In this document: in pieces, positions 1-7,385 of the stretch
How the letters are laid out: every line of letters begins with the position of its first letter
How positions within the stretch are numbered: the first letter of the stretch is position 1
Source: Clostridium sp. UBA1056
GTDB taxonomy: Bacteria > Bacillota > Clostridia > Clostridiales > Clostridiaceae
Length of the DNA: 12,038 nucleotides
Reading direction: 5' to 3'
NCBI GenBank assembly: GCA_002316385.1
Contig: DCDL01000054.1
Span: 13,295 to 25,332 of the forward strand
Notes under the pieces: model-generated
Databases searched by the model: none
Told to the model about the DNA's origin: nothing
Seen by the model: only the letters and a program-made list of their open reading frames with translations
Translations under genes and position numbers: made by a program

Positions 1-59
1 TATTTATTTTCAGATGCCTAAGCTAGTAATAGCTAATTATATAGGTCATAACTAAGAGT

Positions 60-87
60 TTGACCATAATAAGAGAGGATATAATAA
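60..87 (+). promoter_or_regulatory. possible metG promoter
   Basis: TTGACC at 60-65 resembles a -35 box. TATAAT at 80-85 is a perfect -10 box but lies only 14 bp away; the overlapping TAATAA at 82-87 gives 16 bp. Either would start transcription near 92, leaving a leader of about 75 nt before metG. The spacing is not ideal, so this is tentative. Confidence 0.35.
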
Positions 88-167
88 AAATGTATAAAGA
101 AAATTAGTACTTAAAGTACATTAAATTATACTCAACAAGAAATATAAATATTTTAGGAGGAAGAAAG

Positions 168-2108
168 ATGACAAAAAAACCATATTATATTACAACAGCT
201 ATAGCATACACATCAGGAAAGCCACATATAGGAAATACCTATGAAATTGTTTTAGCTGATACTATTGCTCGTTATAAGAGACTATCAGGCTATGATGTTA
301 GATTTCAAACTGGAACAGATGAACATGGTCAAAAAATCGAATTAAAAGCTGAAGAATCAAAGGTTACACCTAAGGAATTCGTAGATGGAGTTGCAGGTCA
401 AATTAAGGATATCTGGGATTTGATGAATACGTCTTATGACAAATTTATTAGAACAACAGATGATTATCACGAAAAACAAGTTCAAAAGATTTTTAAGAAG
501 TTATATGACCAAGGAGATATATATAAGGGCGAGTATGAGGGGATGTACTGTACTCCTTGTGAATCGTTTTTTACAGAGTCACAGCTTAAGGATGGAAAGT
601 GCCCAGATTGTGGTAGAGATGTACAGCCAGCAAAAGAAGAGGCATACTTCTTAAAACTTAGTAAATATACCAATAGATTAATTGAACATATAAATACACA
701 TCCAGAATTTATACAACCAGAATCACGTAAGAATGAGATGATGAATAACTTTTTACTACCTGGACTTCAAGATTTATGTGTATCAAGAACTTCTTTTAAA
801 TGGGGTATTCCTGTTGACTTTGATAATAAGCATGTTGTATATGTTTGGATTGATGCTCTTTCAAATTATATAACTGGACTTGGCTATGATATGGATGGAA
901 ATAGTGATGAAACATATACAAAATATTGGCCAGCTGATTTGCATTTAATAGGTAAGGATATTTTGCGTTTTCATACAATTTATTGGCCAATTATGTTAAT
1001 GGCTCTTGATATTCCATTGCCAAAACAAATATTTGGTCATCCATGGTTATTACAAGGTGATGGCAAGATGAGTAAGTCAAAGGGAAATGTTATATATGCA
1101 GATGAATTAGTTAAATTCTTTGGAGTTGATGCTGTTCGTTACTTTGTACTTCATGAAATGCCATTTGATAATGATGGAATTATTACTTGGGAACTTGTAG
1201 CTGAGAGAATTAACTCAGATTTAGCAAACACTTTAGGAAATCTTTTATCTAGAACAGTTACTATGGTGGAAAAATACTTTGAGGGAGTAATTCCATCACC
1301 AGACGTAAAGGACACTGTTGATGAGGAACTTATTTCTTTAGCTTTAGCTACTCCTAAGTTAGTGGAAAAGAAAATGGATCAATTGAGAGTTTCAGATGCA
1401 TTAGACCAAATTTGGAGTCTAATGAGAAGAACTAATAAATATATTGATGAGACAACGCCTTGGATATTAGGTAAGGATGAAGCACAAAAGGGAAGACTTG
1501 CAACAGTATTATATAACTTATGTGAAAGTTTAAGAATTATATCTGGACTTATTGCTCCATTTATGCCAGCTACTAGTGAGAAGATTAATGAGCAAATAAA
1601 TACAAATAAGGTGGCACTTGAAACTTTAGTTTCATTTGATGGAACTGTACCAGGAACAAAAGTTAATAGGGGCGAGTCAATATTCCCAAGAATAGATGTG
1701 GAAGCTATTGTAAAGGAAGCTGAGAAAATTCAAGAAGAGCAAAGAAAAGCAGCGCAAAAGAGAGAAATAACTCCGATTAAAGAAGAAATGACTATAGATG
1801 ATTTTGAAAAAATCGACCTTAGAGTAGTTAAAGTTTTAGAATGTGAGCCAGTTAAAAAGGCGAAGAAACTTTTAAAATTTAAGGTGGATATGGGGGGAGA
1901 AATTCGTCAGGTCATATCAGGGATTGCAATGCATTGTAAACCAGAAGATTTAATTGGAAAAAATGTAGTTTTAGTTGCTAACCTTAAACCAGTAACCTTA
2001 AGGGGTGAATTATCCCAAGGTATGATTCTTTCTGCAGCTACAGATGATGACTCAAAATTATGTGTAGTAGATCCAGGAGATATTGAATCAGGTTCAATAG
2101 TTCGTTAA
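168..2108 (+). CDS. metG: methionyl-tRNA synthetase (MetRS), with fused C-terminal tRNA-binding domain
   Basis: Cytoplasmic class Ia aminoacyl-tRNA synthetase that charges tRNA-Met with methionine using ATP; essential for initiation and elongation. The 646-residue product has the HIGH-type signature HIGN at 20-23, two CxxC pairs (C128/C131 and C145/C148) expected to bind zinc in the connective-peptide region, and the KMSKS loop at 300-304. An alpha-helical anticodon-binding region follows. From about residue 545 (MTIDDFEKIDLRV) to the end there is an OB-fold tRNA-binding domain of the Trbp111/EMAP type, as in Bacillus MetS. Length is normal for this fused form. The start is fixed by AGGAGG at 155-160, seven bases before the ATG. 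It is the first gene of the conserved metG-tatD-yabE-rnmV-rsmA order. The family assignment is firm. Confidence 0.98.
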   Translation: MTKKPYYITTAIAYTSGKPHIGNTYEIVLADTIARYKRLSGYDVRFQTGTDEHGQKIELKAEESKVTPKEFVDGVAGQIKDIWDLMNTSYDKFIRTTDDYHEKQVQKIFKKLYDQGDIYKGEYEGMYCTPCESFFTESQLKDGKCPDCGRDVQPAKEEAYFLKLSKYTNRLIEHINTHPEFIQPESRKNEMMNNFLLPGLQDLCVSRTSFKWGIPVDFDNKHVVYVWIDALSNYITGLGYDMDGNSDETYTKYWPADLHLIGKDILRFHTIYWPIMLMALDIPLPKQIFGHPWLLQGDGKMSKSKGNVIYADELVKFFGVDAVRYFVLHEMPFDNDGIITWELVAERINSDLANTLGNLLSRTVTMVEKYFEGVIPSPDVKDTVDEELISLALATPKLVEKKMDQLRVSDALDQIWSLMRRTNKYIDETTPWILGKDEAQKGRLATVLYNLCESLRIISGLIAPFMPATSEKINEQINTNKVALETLVSFDGTVPGTKVNRGESIFPRIDVEAIVKEAEKIQEEQRKAAQKREITPIKEEMTIDDFEKIDLRVVKVLECEPVKKAKKLLKFKVDMGGEIRQVISGIAMHCKPEDLIGKNVVLVANLKPVTLRGELSQGMILSAATDDDSKLCVVDPGDIESGSIVR

Positions 2109-2111
2109 TTT

Positions 2112-2143
2112 AAAAAGTCACATCCTTTGGATGTGGCTTTTTA
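2112..2143 (+). terminator. intrinsic terminator of metG
   Basis: A G/C-containing hairpin (CACATCC, loop TTT, GGATGTG) is flanked by A-rich sequence on the left and a run of T on the right, four bases after the metG stop. The matching A-tract could let it work in both directions. Confidence 0.9.
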
Positions 2144-2187
2144 ATATATAATTAAAGAGAAATATTATATTATTCAAGGGGATTAGT

Positions 2188-2436
2188 ATGGGGAAGGTAA
2201 GAATAACAATTTTAGAGAGCAAATGCAGAGGAGGATATCATAAAAGAGGAGATATTTATGAGGTAGAGGATGTTTGTCCACCAATTTGCCATGAGCTATG
2301 GCAAAATATTTATCCAAGTGTATATACTTTGCTTAATGGAGGAGATTTAGATTTTGGGGATGAACGCAGAAAGGAGTTTAAGCTTTCATGTCCTGATGGA
2401 GGAAGAGTAAAGGTTAAGGGAGAAGTCATAGAGTAA
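2188..2436 (+). CDS. TIGR04076 family small protein
   Basis: An 82-residue soluble protein with no signal peptide or membrane segment. The pattern matches the small TIGR04076 family of anaerobes: an early cysteine followed by a GYHKRGD segment, a CPPIC motif at 30-34, an aromatic stretch ending in YPSVYTLLNGGD, and a CPDGGRV motif near the C-terminus. Four cysteines at C14, C30, C34 and C69 could bind a metal or take part in redox chemistry, but no function is established for the family as far as I know. The start is supported by AAGGGG at 2176-2181, seven bases before the ATG. It lies between two terminators, 79 bp after metG, so it is probably its own unit or depends on read-through. It interrupts the usual metG-tatD neighbourhood. 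Confidence 0.8.
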   Translation: MGKVRITILESKCRGGYHKRGDIYEVEDVCPPICHELWQNIYPSVYTLLNGGDLDFGDERRKEFKLSCPDGGRVKVKGEVIE

Positions 2437-2457
2437 AAAAATAGAAAGCCTGAACAA

Positions 2458-3225
<768 letters not shown>

Positions 3226-3555
3226 AAGATTACCCCCTCCATATTAAAAGACGAACTTTTAATAGTATAAATATCATTATATAATTATAACATAATCTGA
3301 ACTATATAAGTTTTAATAAAGTTTATACATTAAATTTGTTTGCAATCATAGATTACACTAGGGAATATTAATGAATTTTATTTATTGGAACCTATATAGG
3401 CTTTAAAGTATATTTTTAAATAAGGGATATCTATATATAAAAATCATTTTAAGATATAATATATATCAAATGAAAATTGCTTTAGAGGTAATTAGGTATA
3501 AGATAAAATAATAACACACTATAGATGAGATTAAATTTATGAAAGTAGGGATAAT
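3226..3555. other. divergent intergenic region between the PHP gene and tatD
   Basis: About 330 bp of very A/T-rich sequence separating divergently transcribed genes, so it should carry the promoters of both. I see several TATAAT-like boxes, for example a perfect one at 3455-3460 on the + strand, but none paired with a convincing -35 at proper spacing. It also contains the 10-bp palindrome CCTATATAGG at 3391-3400 and the inverted repeat at 3242-3264. No ORF or RNA gene is supported. Confidence 0.5.
3242..3264 (-). repeat. 9-bp perfect inverted repeat in the leader of the PHP gene
   Basis: TATTAAAAG and CTTTTAATA are separated by five bases (ACGAA), immediately upstream of the PHP gene's ribosome binding site. 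In the mRNA this is a hairpin; in DNA it could be an operator. A/T-rich sequence makes chance dyads common, so function is unproven. Confidence 0.4.
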
Positions 3556-4320
3556 ATGATATTTGATTCACACGCGCATTATGATGATGAACAATTTGAT
3601 AAGGATAGAGATGGTGTCTTAAAGGAGATTAAAGATAATGGAGTTATAGGTGTAATAAATTGTGGTTCTAGTTTAAATGGCCTTGAGATGTCTGTAGAGT
3701 TATCTGAGAAATATGACTTTATTTATGCAGCAGCTGGAATTCATCCTGAAAATGCTAATGAATTTACAGATAAAGTTAAAGAGCGAATATGTAGCTTAGC
3801 TAAGGATAATAAAATAGTAGCAATTGGAGAGATAGGATTAGATTATTATTGGGATGAAAATCCACCAAAAGATGTACAAAAAAAAGTTTTCAGAGAACAG
3901 ATGAGGATAGCTGAGGAATTTGGATTACCAGTTATAATTCATGATAGAGATGCCCATGGTGATACTTTAGAAATACTAAAGGAATTTCCAGGGGTAATAG
4001 GCGTAGTTCACTGTTTTTCAGGTAGTGTAGAATTTTCTAAAGAGTGCTTAAAGTTAGGATATTATATAGGAGTTACAGGCGTAGTTACTTTTAAGAATTC
4101 TAAAATTATAAAGGAAGTTGTAAAGGAGCTGCCATTAAACCGATTATTAGTAGAAACTGATTGTCCATATATGGCTCCAACACCAAATAGAGGCAAGAGA
4201 AACCAATCAAATTATATAAGCTTTATTATAGATGAAATAGCTACAATTAAAGGAAAAGAAAGAAAAGAAATTGAAGAAATTACAATATTTAACACAAAGA
4301 GCTTGTTTAATTTAAAGTAA
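3556..4320 (+). CDS. tatD: TatD family metal-dependent DNase/hydrolase
   Basis: A 254-residue TatD-type hydrolase (YabD in B. subtilis), a TIM-barrel, two-metal enzyme. Family members have 3'-5' exonuclease activity on DNA and a proposed role in DNA repair or quality control. The expected ligands are all visible: H6 and H8 (DSHAH), E92 (GEIGLDYYWD), H129, H152 (VVHCFSG) and D202 (ETDCPY). C-terminal sequence after APTPNRGKRN also fits the family. Length is typical. The ribosome binding site is weak (AGTAGGGA at 3544-3551), but the start is fixed by the N-terminal metal motif. It belongs to the conserved metG-tatD-yabE-rnmV-rsmA cluster. The stop codon overlaps the ATG of a possible small ORF in a TAATG arrangement. 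I see no strong terminator directly after it. Confidence 0.95.
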   Translation: MIFDSHAHYDDEQFDKDRDGVLKEIKDNGVIGVINCGSSLNGLEMSVELSEKYDFIYAAAGIHPENANEFTDKVKERICSLAKDNKIVAIGEIGLDYYWDENPPKDVQKKVFREQMRIAEEFGLPVIIHDRDAHGDTLEILKEFPGVIGVVHCFSGSVEFSKECLKLGYYIGVTGVVTFKNSKIIKEVVKELPLNRLLVETDCPYMAPTPNRGKRNQSNYISFIIDEIATIKGKERKEIEEITIFNTKSLFNLK

Positions 4321-4424
4321 TGAGTTATAATGTGAAATATAAATTTTTAAATGAAGTTCTAGATATAAATGCAAAATATAAAATCTATGTACTTTATGGT
4401 AAAAAGCCTATAAAGAATAATTGA
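4320..4424 (+). CDS. possible 34-residue small protein overlapping the tatD stop
   Basis: An ATG overlaps the tatD stop codon (TAATG, 4318-4322) and opens 34 codons ending with TGA at 4422-4424. The predicted peptide is basic and rich in Lys, Asn and Tyr (begins MSYNVKYKF, ends GKKPIKNN). It has no signal peptide, membrane helix or known motif. The stop-start overlap is a classic translational-coupling arrangement, and codon use resembles the neighbours. There is no good independent ribosome binding site; ribosomes would have to re-initiate after tatD. In A/T-rich DNA a 34-codon ORF can occur by chance, so this may be spurious or the decayed start of a longer gene. Confidence 0.3.
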   Translation: MSYNVKYKFLNEVLDINAKYKIYVLYGKKPIKNN

Positions 4425-4473
4425 ACTTGGTTTTGCATATGTATAATACAAACCTGTACTATCACCCAGAAAA

Positions 4474-4549
4474 GACTGAAACTAAAGCGCATTAAAGCTA
4501 TTATTTTAATTATTTTTTTTATTATGCATAGTATGCATTAAGTTCAGTC
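4474..4549. repeat. spaced inverted repeat with an inner palindrome upstream of the yabE promoter
   Basis: GACTGAAACT at 4474-4483 is complementary to AGTTCAGTC at 4541-4549 apart from one extra A. Between them is the perfect dyad ATGCATA-G-TATGCAT at 4524-4538. All lie upstream of the yabE -35 box, so they would act as DNA sites or belong to a transcript ending from tatD. The remainder of the 4425-4573 gap is A/T-rich, with a run of eight T at 4513-4520, and holds no other supported feature. Confidence 0.4.
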
Positions 4550-4573
4550 AATTCAATGATTAGAGTGCTAAAT

Positions 4574-4603
4574 TTGACATAACTATGGTATCTAATATAT
4601 AAT
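4574..4603 (+). promoter_or_regulatory. sigma-A type promoter of yabE
   Basis: A perfect -35 TTGACA (4574-4579) and perfect -10 TATAAT (4598-4603) are separated by 18 bp. Transcription would begin near 4610, giving a leader of about 28 nt that contains the GAGGGAGGT ribosome binding site at 4622-4630. This is the best vegetative promoter match in the window and implies strong, constitutive-type expression of yabE. Confidence 0.85.
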
Positions 4604-4637
4604 AGCAAAGTACTCTTGTCTGAGGGAGGTAATCTTT

Positions 4638-5669
4638 ATGATAACTAAATTCAAAGATAAATTGAAAAGTAATTTTTCAATTTGGCCAAAGACGGTGTTC
4701 GTTGTTGTATTAATTCTATTAAGTGCCACAGTTACTATTTGGGGGTTAAGGAATACCGTTGAAGTAGTAGTTGATGGTCAGAAAGTAGAAATAACTACAC
4801 TATCCAAAAATGTAAAAACTGTATTAGAAGACAACGGCATAACAGTTGCTCAGAAGGATAAAATTTCTGTGGAACTAGACAGCAAAGTTAATCATGGTGA
4901 CATAATTTATATCAATAAGGCAGTAAATGTTAAAGTAGTCGTGGATGGAAAAAACTTATCAATAGCATCAGCAGAAAAAACAGTAAAAGACATGTTAGAA
5001 GCTGAAAATATTAAAGTAAATCAAGAGGACAAGGTAACCCCATCTATAGACGAAAATTTACAAGAAGGTATGACTGTTGAAGTTACAAGAGTTAAGAAAG
5101 AACTTGTAGACGAAGTTCAGCCGATAGCTTTTGAAACTGAAACAAGAAACAACTCTGAGCTTAAACAAGGTGTAGAAGAGGTAGTTCAAGATGGTTCTAA
5201 TGGTGAAAGAACTATCACAACAGAGGTTGTGTACGAAAATGGTAAAGAAGTTAATAGAAGAGTTGTAAAAGAAGTTGTTAGCAAAAATCCTATAAATAAG
5301 ATATTAGATATAGGAACCTTAGTAGCTGTTGAAAGACCATCCCGTGGTAGTAGTAGCGATCAAGATTTTGAATATTCAAGTGTGATATCTTGTGAGTCAA
5401 CTGCCTATACTTCCGATAGGGGAGATTCAGGTACTGTAACAGCAACAGGTACAACTGTTAAACGTAATCCAGATGGATACAGCACTGTAGCTGTAGATCC
5501 GAGAGTAATTCCTTTAGGAACAAAACTTTATATCGAAGGATATGGACTTGCCATTGCAGAAGATACAGGGGGAGCCATATTAGGTAACAAAGTAGATGTG
5601 TATGTTAATAGCTACGATGAAGCTGTTAATTGGGGAAGAAGACAGGTTAACGTTTATATTTTAAAATAG
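4638..5669 (+). CDS. yabE: YabE-like cell-wall protein with DUF348, G5 and 3D domains
   Basis: A 343-residue exported protein. One hydrophobic segment at residues 18-36 after a basic N-terminus acts as signal or anchor. Two DUF348 repeats follow (about 42-94 and 98-150; each begins with a VxVVVDG-like strand), then a G5-type domain (about 152-216). A Ser-rich linker leads to a C-terminal 3D domain (about 250-343) carrying its three aspartates: D287 (VAVDPRVIPLG), D309 (EDTGG) and D320 (VDVY). The 3D fold resembles the catalytic domain of MltA lytic transglycosylases, and YabE/Sps proteins are regarded as Firmicute counterparts of resuscitation-promoting factors. A role in peptidoglycan remodelling is therefore likely, from family knowledge. 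The start follows a strong ribosome binding site. Length is somewhat shorter than B. subtilis YabE. It is its own unit between a consensus promoter and a terminator. Confidence 0.92.
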   Translation: MITKFKDKLKSNFSIWPKTVFVVVLILLSATVTIWGLRNTVEVVVDGQKVEITTLSKNVKTVLEDNGITVAQKDKISVELDSKVNHGDIIYINKAVNVKVVVDGKNLSIASAEKTVKDMLEAENIKVNQEDKVTPSIDENLQEGMTVEVTRVKKELVDEVQPIAFETETRNNSELKQGVEEVVQDGSNGERTITTEVVYENGKEVNRRVVKEVVSKNPINKILDIGTLVAVERPSRGSSSDQDFEYSSVISCESTAYTSDRGDSGTVTATGTTVKRNPDGYSTVAVDPRVIPLGTKLYIEGYGLAIAEDTGGAILGNKVDVYVNSYDEAVNWGRRQVNVYILK

Positions 5670-5690
5670 GAGCAAATGCTCCTATTTTTT
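5663..5690 (+). terminator. intrinsic terminator of yabE
   Basis: The hairpin AAAATAGGAGC / GCTCCTATTTT with an AAAT loop is followed by further T residues. The yabE stop codon TAG (5667-5669) is part of the 5' arm, so the terminator begins inside the end of the gene. Confidence 0.92.
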
Positions 5691-5704
5691 CTTTTTATAT
5701 AAAT

Positions 5705-5735
5705 TTGTATAAAACTAAGTATATTATGATATAAT
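5705..5735 (+). promoter_or_regulatory. possible rnmV-rsmA promoter
   Basis: TATAAT at 5730-5735 is preceded by TTGTAT at 5705-5710 with a long 19-bp spacer. A perfect 14-bp palindrome, TTGAAAATTTTCAA (5740-5753), sits at the predicted transcription start. A second TATAAT at 5811-5816 lies just before the ribosome binding site but lacks a -35 box. The operon must have a promoter here because a terminator precedes it; which box is used is not clear. Confidence 0.35.
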
Positions 5736-5833
5736 TACATTGAAAATTTTCAAAATAAATATGAATAAGTATATAAATTTTATATTTAAGTTACATAATA
5801 TTTTATATAGTATAATAAAGAACGGAGGATTAT

Positions 5834-6376
5834 ATGATTAAGGAAGTAATAGTGGTTGAGGGACGAGATGATGTTACAGCTGTGAAGAGAGCTGTTGATG
5901 CTGAGGTAATATCAGTTAGCGGTTTTGGTATAAATAGTAAAGTAATTGAAAGAATAAAAGAGGCTAATAAAAGACAAGGGGTAATAGTTCTAACAGATCC
6001 TGATTTCGCTGGAGAAAAAATAAGAAGGATTATAGCTAAAAGAGTTCCTGATATTAAACATGCCTATATAACTCAAAGTGAGGGCAGAAAAGGTGATAAT
6101 ATAGGAGTAGAGAATGCCTCACCTGAAACTATTATAAAAGCTCTAAATGGAGCAAAGTGTGAGATTAAAGAACCTAGACATGAATTTACAATACAAGATA
6201 TGCATTTTTTCAAGTTAACAGCAGATAAAGATGCTAAAAAAAGAAGAGATTCCATAGGAAAAGAGTTAGGAATAGGATACAGTAATACAAATCAACTATT
6301 AACTAGGCTAAATAATTATGGTATATCTAAAGAGGAATTTATAGAAGCTATGAAGAAGGTAGATAAGGAGATTTAG
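5834..6376 (+). CDS. rnmV: ribonuclease M5 (5S rRNA maturation)
   Basis: A 180-residue cytoplasmic endonuclease that cuts the 5S rRNA precursor on both strands of its double-helical stem to give mature 5S rRNA; in B. subtilis this needs ribosomal protein L18. The N-terminal half is a Toprim domain: the catalytic glutamate E9 lies in VVEGRDD, and the DxD pair D55/D57 lies in LTDPDFAGEKIRR. The conserved GVENA segment follows at about 91-95. The C-terminal half (LTADKDAKKRRDSIGKELG) matches the basic RNase M5 region. Length agrees with the family (about 180-190). The start is supported by CGGAGGA at 5822-5828. The stop is one base from the rsmA start and the rsmA ribosome binding site lies within this gene, so the two genes form an operon, as in B. 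subtilis. Confidence 0.96.
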   Translation: MIKEVIVVEGRDDVTAVKRAVDAEVISVSGFGINSKVIERIKEANKRQGVIVLTDPDFAGEKIRRIIAKRVPDIKHAYITQSEGRKGDNIGVENASPETIIKALNGAKCEIKEPRHEFTIQDMHFFKLTADKDAKKRRDSIGKELGIGYSNTNQLLTRLNNYGISKEEFIEAMKKVDKEI

Positions 6377-6377
6377 T

Positions 6378-7220
6378 ATGGATAAATTAAATACAAAAGA
6401 ATTAGTTGAAAAGTATAACTTTAAGTTTACTAAAAGTTTAGGGCAAAACTTTTTAACTGATTATACAGTACTTGAAGATATTATAGATGGTGCAAACATA
6501 ACTAAGGATGACTATGTTATAGAGATAGGTCCAGGAGTTGGAACATTAACTAAGGAGCTACTTGAAAGAGCTAAAAAAGTTACTAGCATAGAGTTAGATT
6601 CTAAATTGATACCTATTTTAGAATCAGAGTTATCTAGTTATGAAAACTTTAGTTTAATAAATAAAGATGCTTTAAAAGTAAATTATAGAGAACTTATAGG
6701 TGATGAGAAGAGTGTAAAGGTAGTAGCTAATTTGCCCTATTATGTAACTACACCGATAATAGCAAATCTATTAAATGGTAAACTGAACATAAAATCTATA
6801 ATTATTATGATTCAAAAGGAAGTTGCAGAGAGAATAAATGGCGAGCCGAGCACTAAAGAATATGGAGCATTCACTCTGCTTGCTCAGTATTATTGTGATA
6901 CAAAGATTATAAGGAATGTACCCCCAAGCTGCTTTATTCCTTCTCCTAAGGTAGATTCTATAGTCATAAGACTAGATAAATTAGATAAGCCTAGAGTTGA
7001 AGTTAAGGATGAAAAACTTTTCTTTAATATAATAAGACAATCTTTTAATATGAGAAGAAAAACTTTGTGGAATAGTATGAAAGCCTTAGGGCTATCTAAG
7101 GAGTTACAAGAGAAAGCCTTTGAAGAAGCTGATATTAATCCAACTAGAAGAGGGGAAACTCTAACAATAGAAGAATTTGCGACTTTAGCTAATAAGATAC
7201 AAGAGATTCGTTGTAAATAG
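6378..7220 (+). CDS. rsmA: 16S rRNA (adenine1518-N6/adenine1519-N6)-dimethyltransferase
   Basis: A 280-residue SAM-dependent methyltransferase (KsgA) that dimethylates two adjacent adenines in the 3'-terminal helix of 16S rRNA, a late step and checkpoint in 30S assembly; loss in many bacteria gives kasugamycin resistance. Visible motifs are SLGQNFL near residue 20, the SAM-binding IEIGPGVGTLT (glycines at 51, 53, 55), the acidic E72 in the following strand, the catalytic NLPY at 118-121, and the FIPSPKVDS segment at 186-194. The RRKTL motif at 226-230 lies in the C-terminal domain. Length is typical. Translation starts from an AAGGAG site (6365-6370) within the end of rnmV. The last codons before the stop form the 5' arm of its terminator. 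Confidence 0.97.
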   Translation: MDKLNTKELVEKYNFKFTKSLGQNFLTDYTVLEDIIDGANITKDDYVIEIGPGVGTLTKELLERAKKVTSIELDSKLIPILESELSSYENFSLINKDALKVNYRELIGDEKSVKVVANLPYYVTTPIIANLLNGKLNIKSIIIMIQKEVAERINGEPSTKEYGAFTLLAQYYCDTKIIRNVPPSCFIPSPKVDSIVIRLDKLDKPRVEVKDEKLFFNIIRQSFNMRRKTLWNSMKALGLSKELQEKAFEEADINPTRRGETLTIEEFATLANKIQEIRCK

Positions 7221-7232
7221 ACGAATCTTTTT
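7204..7232 (+). terminator. intrinsic terminator of rsmA, overlapping the coding end
   Basis: AGATTCGT (7204-7211) pairs with ACGAATCT (7221-7228), with a 9-nt loop and a run of five T. The 5' arm encodes the last Glu-Ile-Arg of RsmA, and the stop codon is in the loop. It ends the rnmV-rsmA unit. Confidence 0.85.
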
Positions 7233-7345
7233 ATTTTAAAAACATATCTAATTTTATATTGTAATAAAATAATAATAGGTAAAGAAGAAATTACTTGTCA
7301 ATAAAAATAAATAGAGAATATCCTTCATTTTTTATGCATAATAGT

Positions 7346-7378
7346 CATATATTATAATGTATAAATAAAAATGGAGGT
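7346..7378 (+). promoter_or_regulatory. possible promoter and start-deciding ribosome binding site of the repeat-protein gene
   Basis: A perfect TATAAT lies at 7353-7358 without a good -35 box 17 bp upstream. Overlapping it, CATATATTA at 7346-7354 fits the CATANNNTA -10 pattern of mother-cell sigma factors (sigma-E/K), but no matching -35 is evident. GGAGGT at 7373-7378 is seven bases before the ATG at 7386. It overlaps an earlier in-frame ATG at 7371, which therefore cannot be the start served by it. Confidence 0.35.
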
Positions 7379-7385
7379 AAAGAGT

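Noticed and set aside
1..167. T-box or SAM riboswitch ahead of metG
   Set aside because: The T-box TGGNACCGCG element and S-box motifs are not found, and the possible promoter leaves only about 75 nt of leader.
4425..4637. c-di-AMP (ydaO) riboswitch upstream of the wall protein gene yabE
   Set aside because: The conserved ydaO sequence blocks are absent, and the consensus promoter at 4574-4603 leaves only a 28-nt leader.
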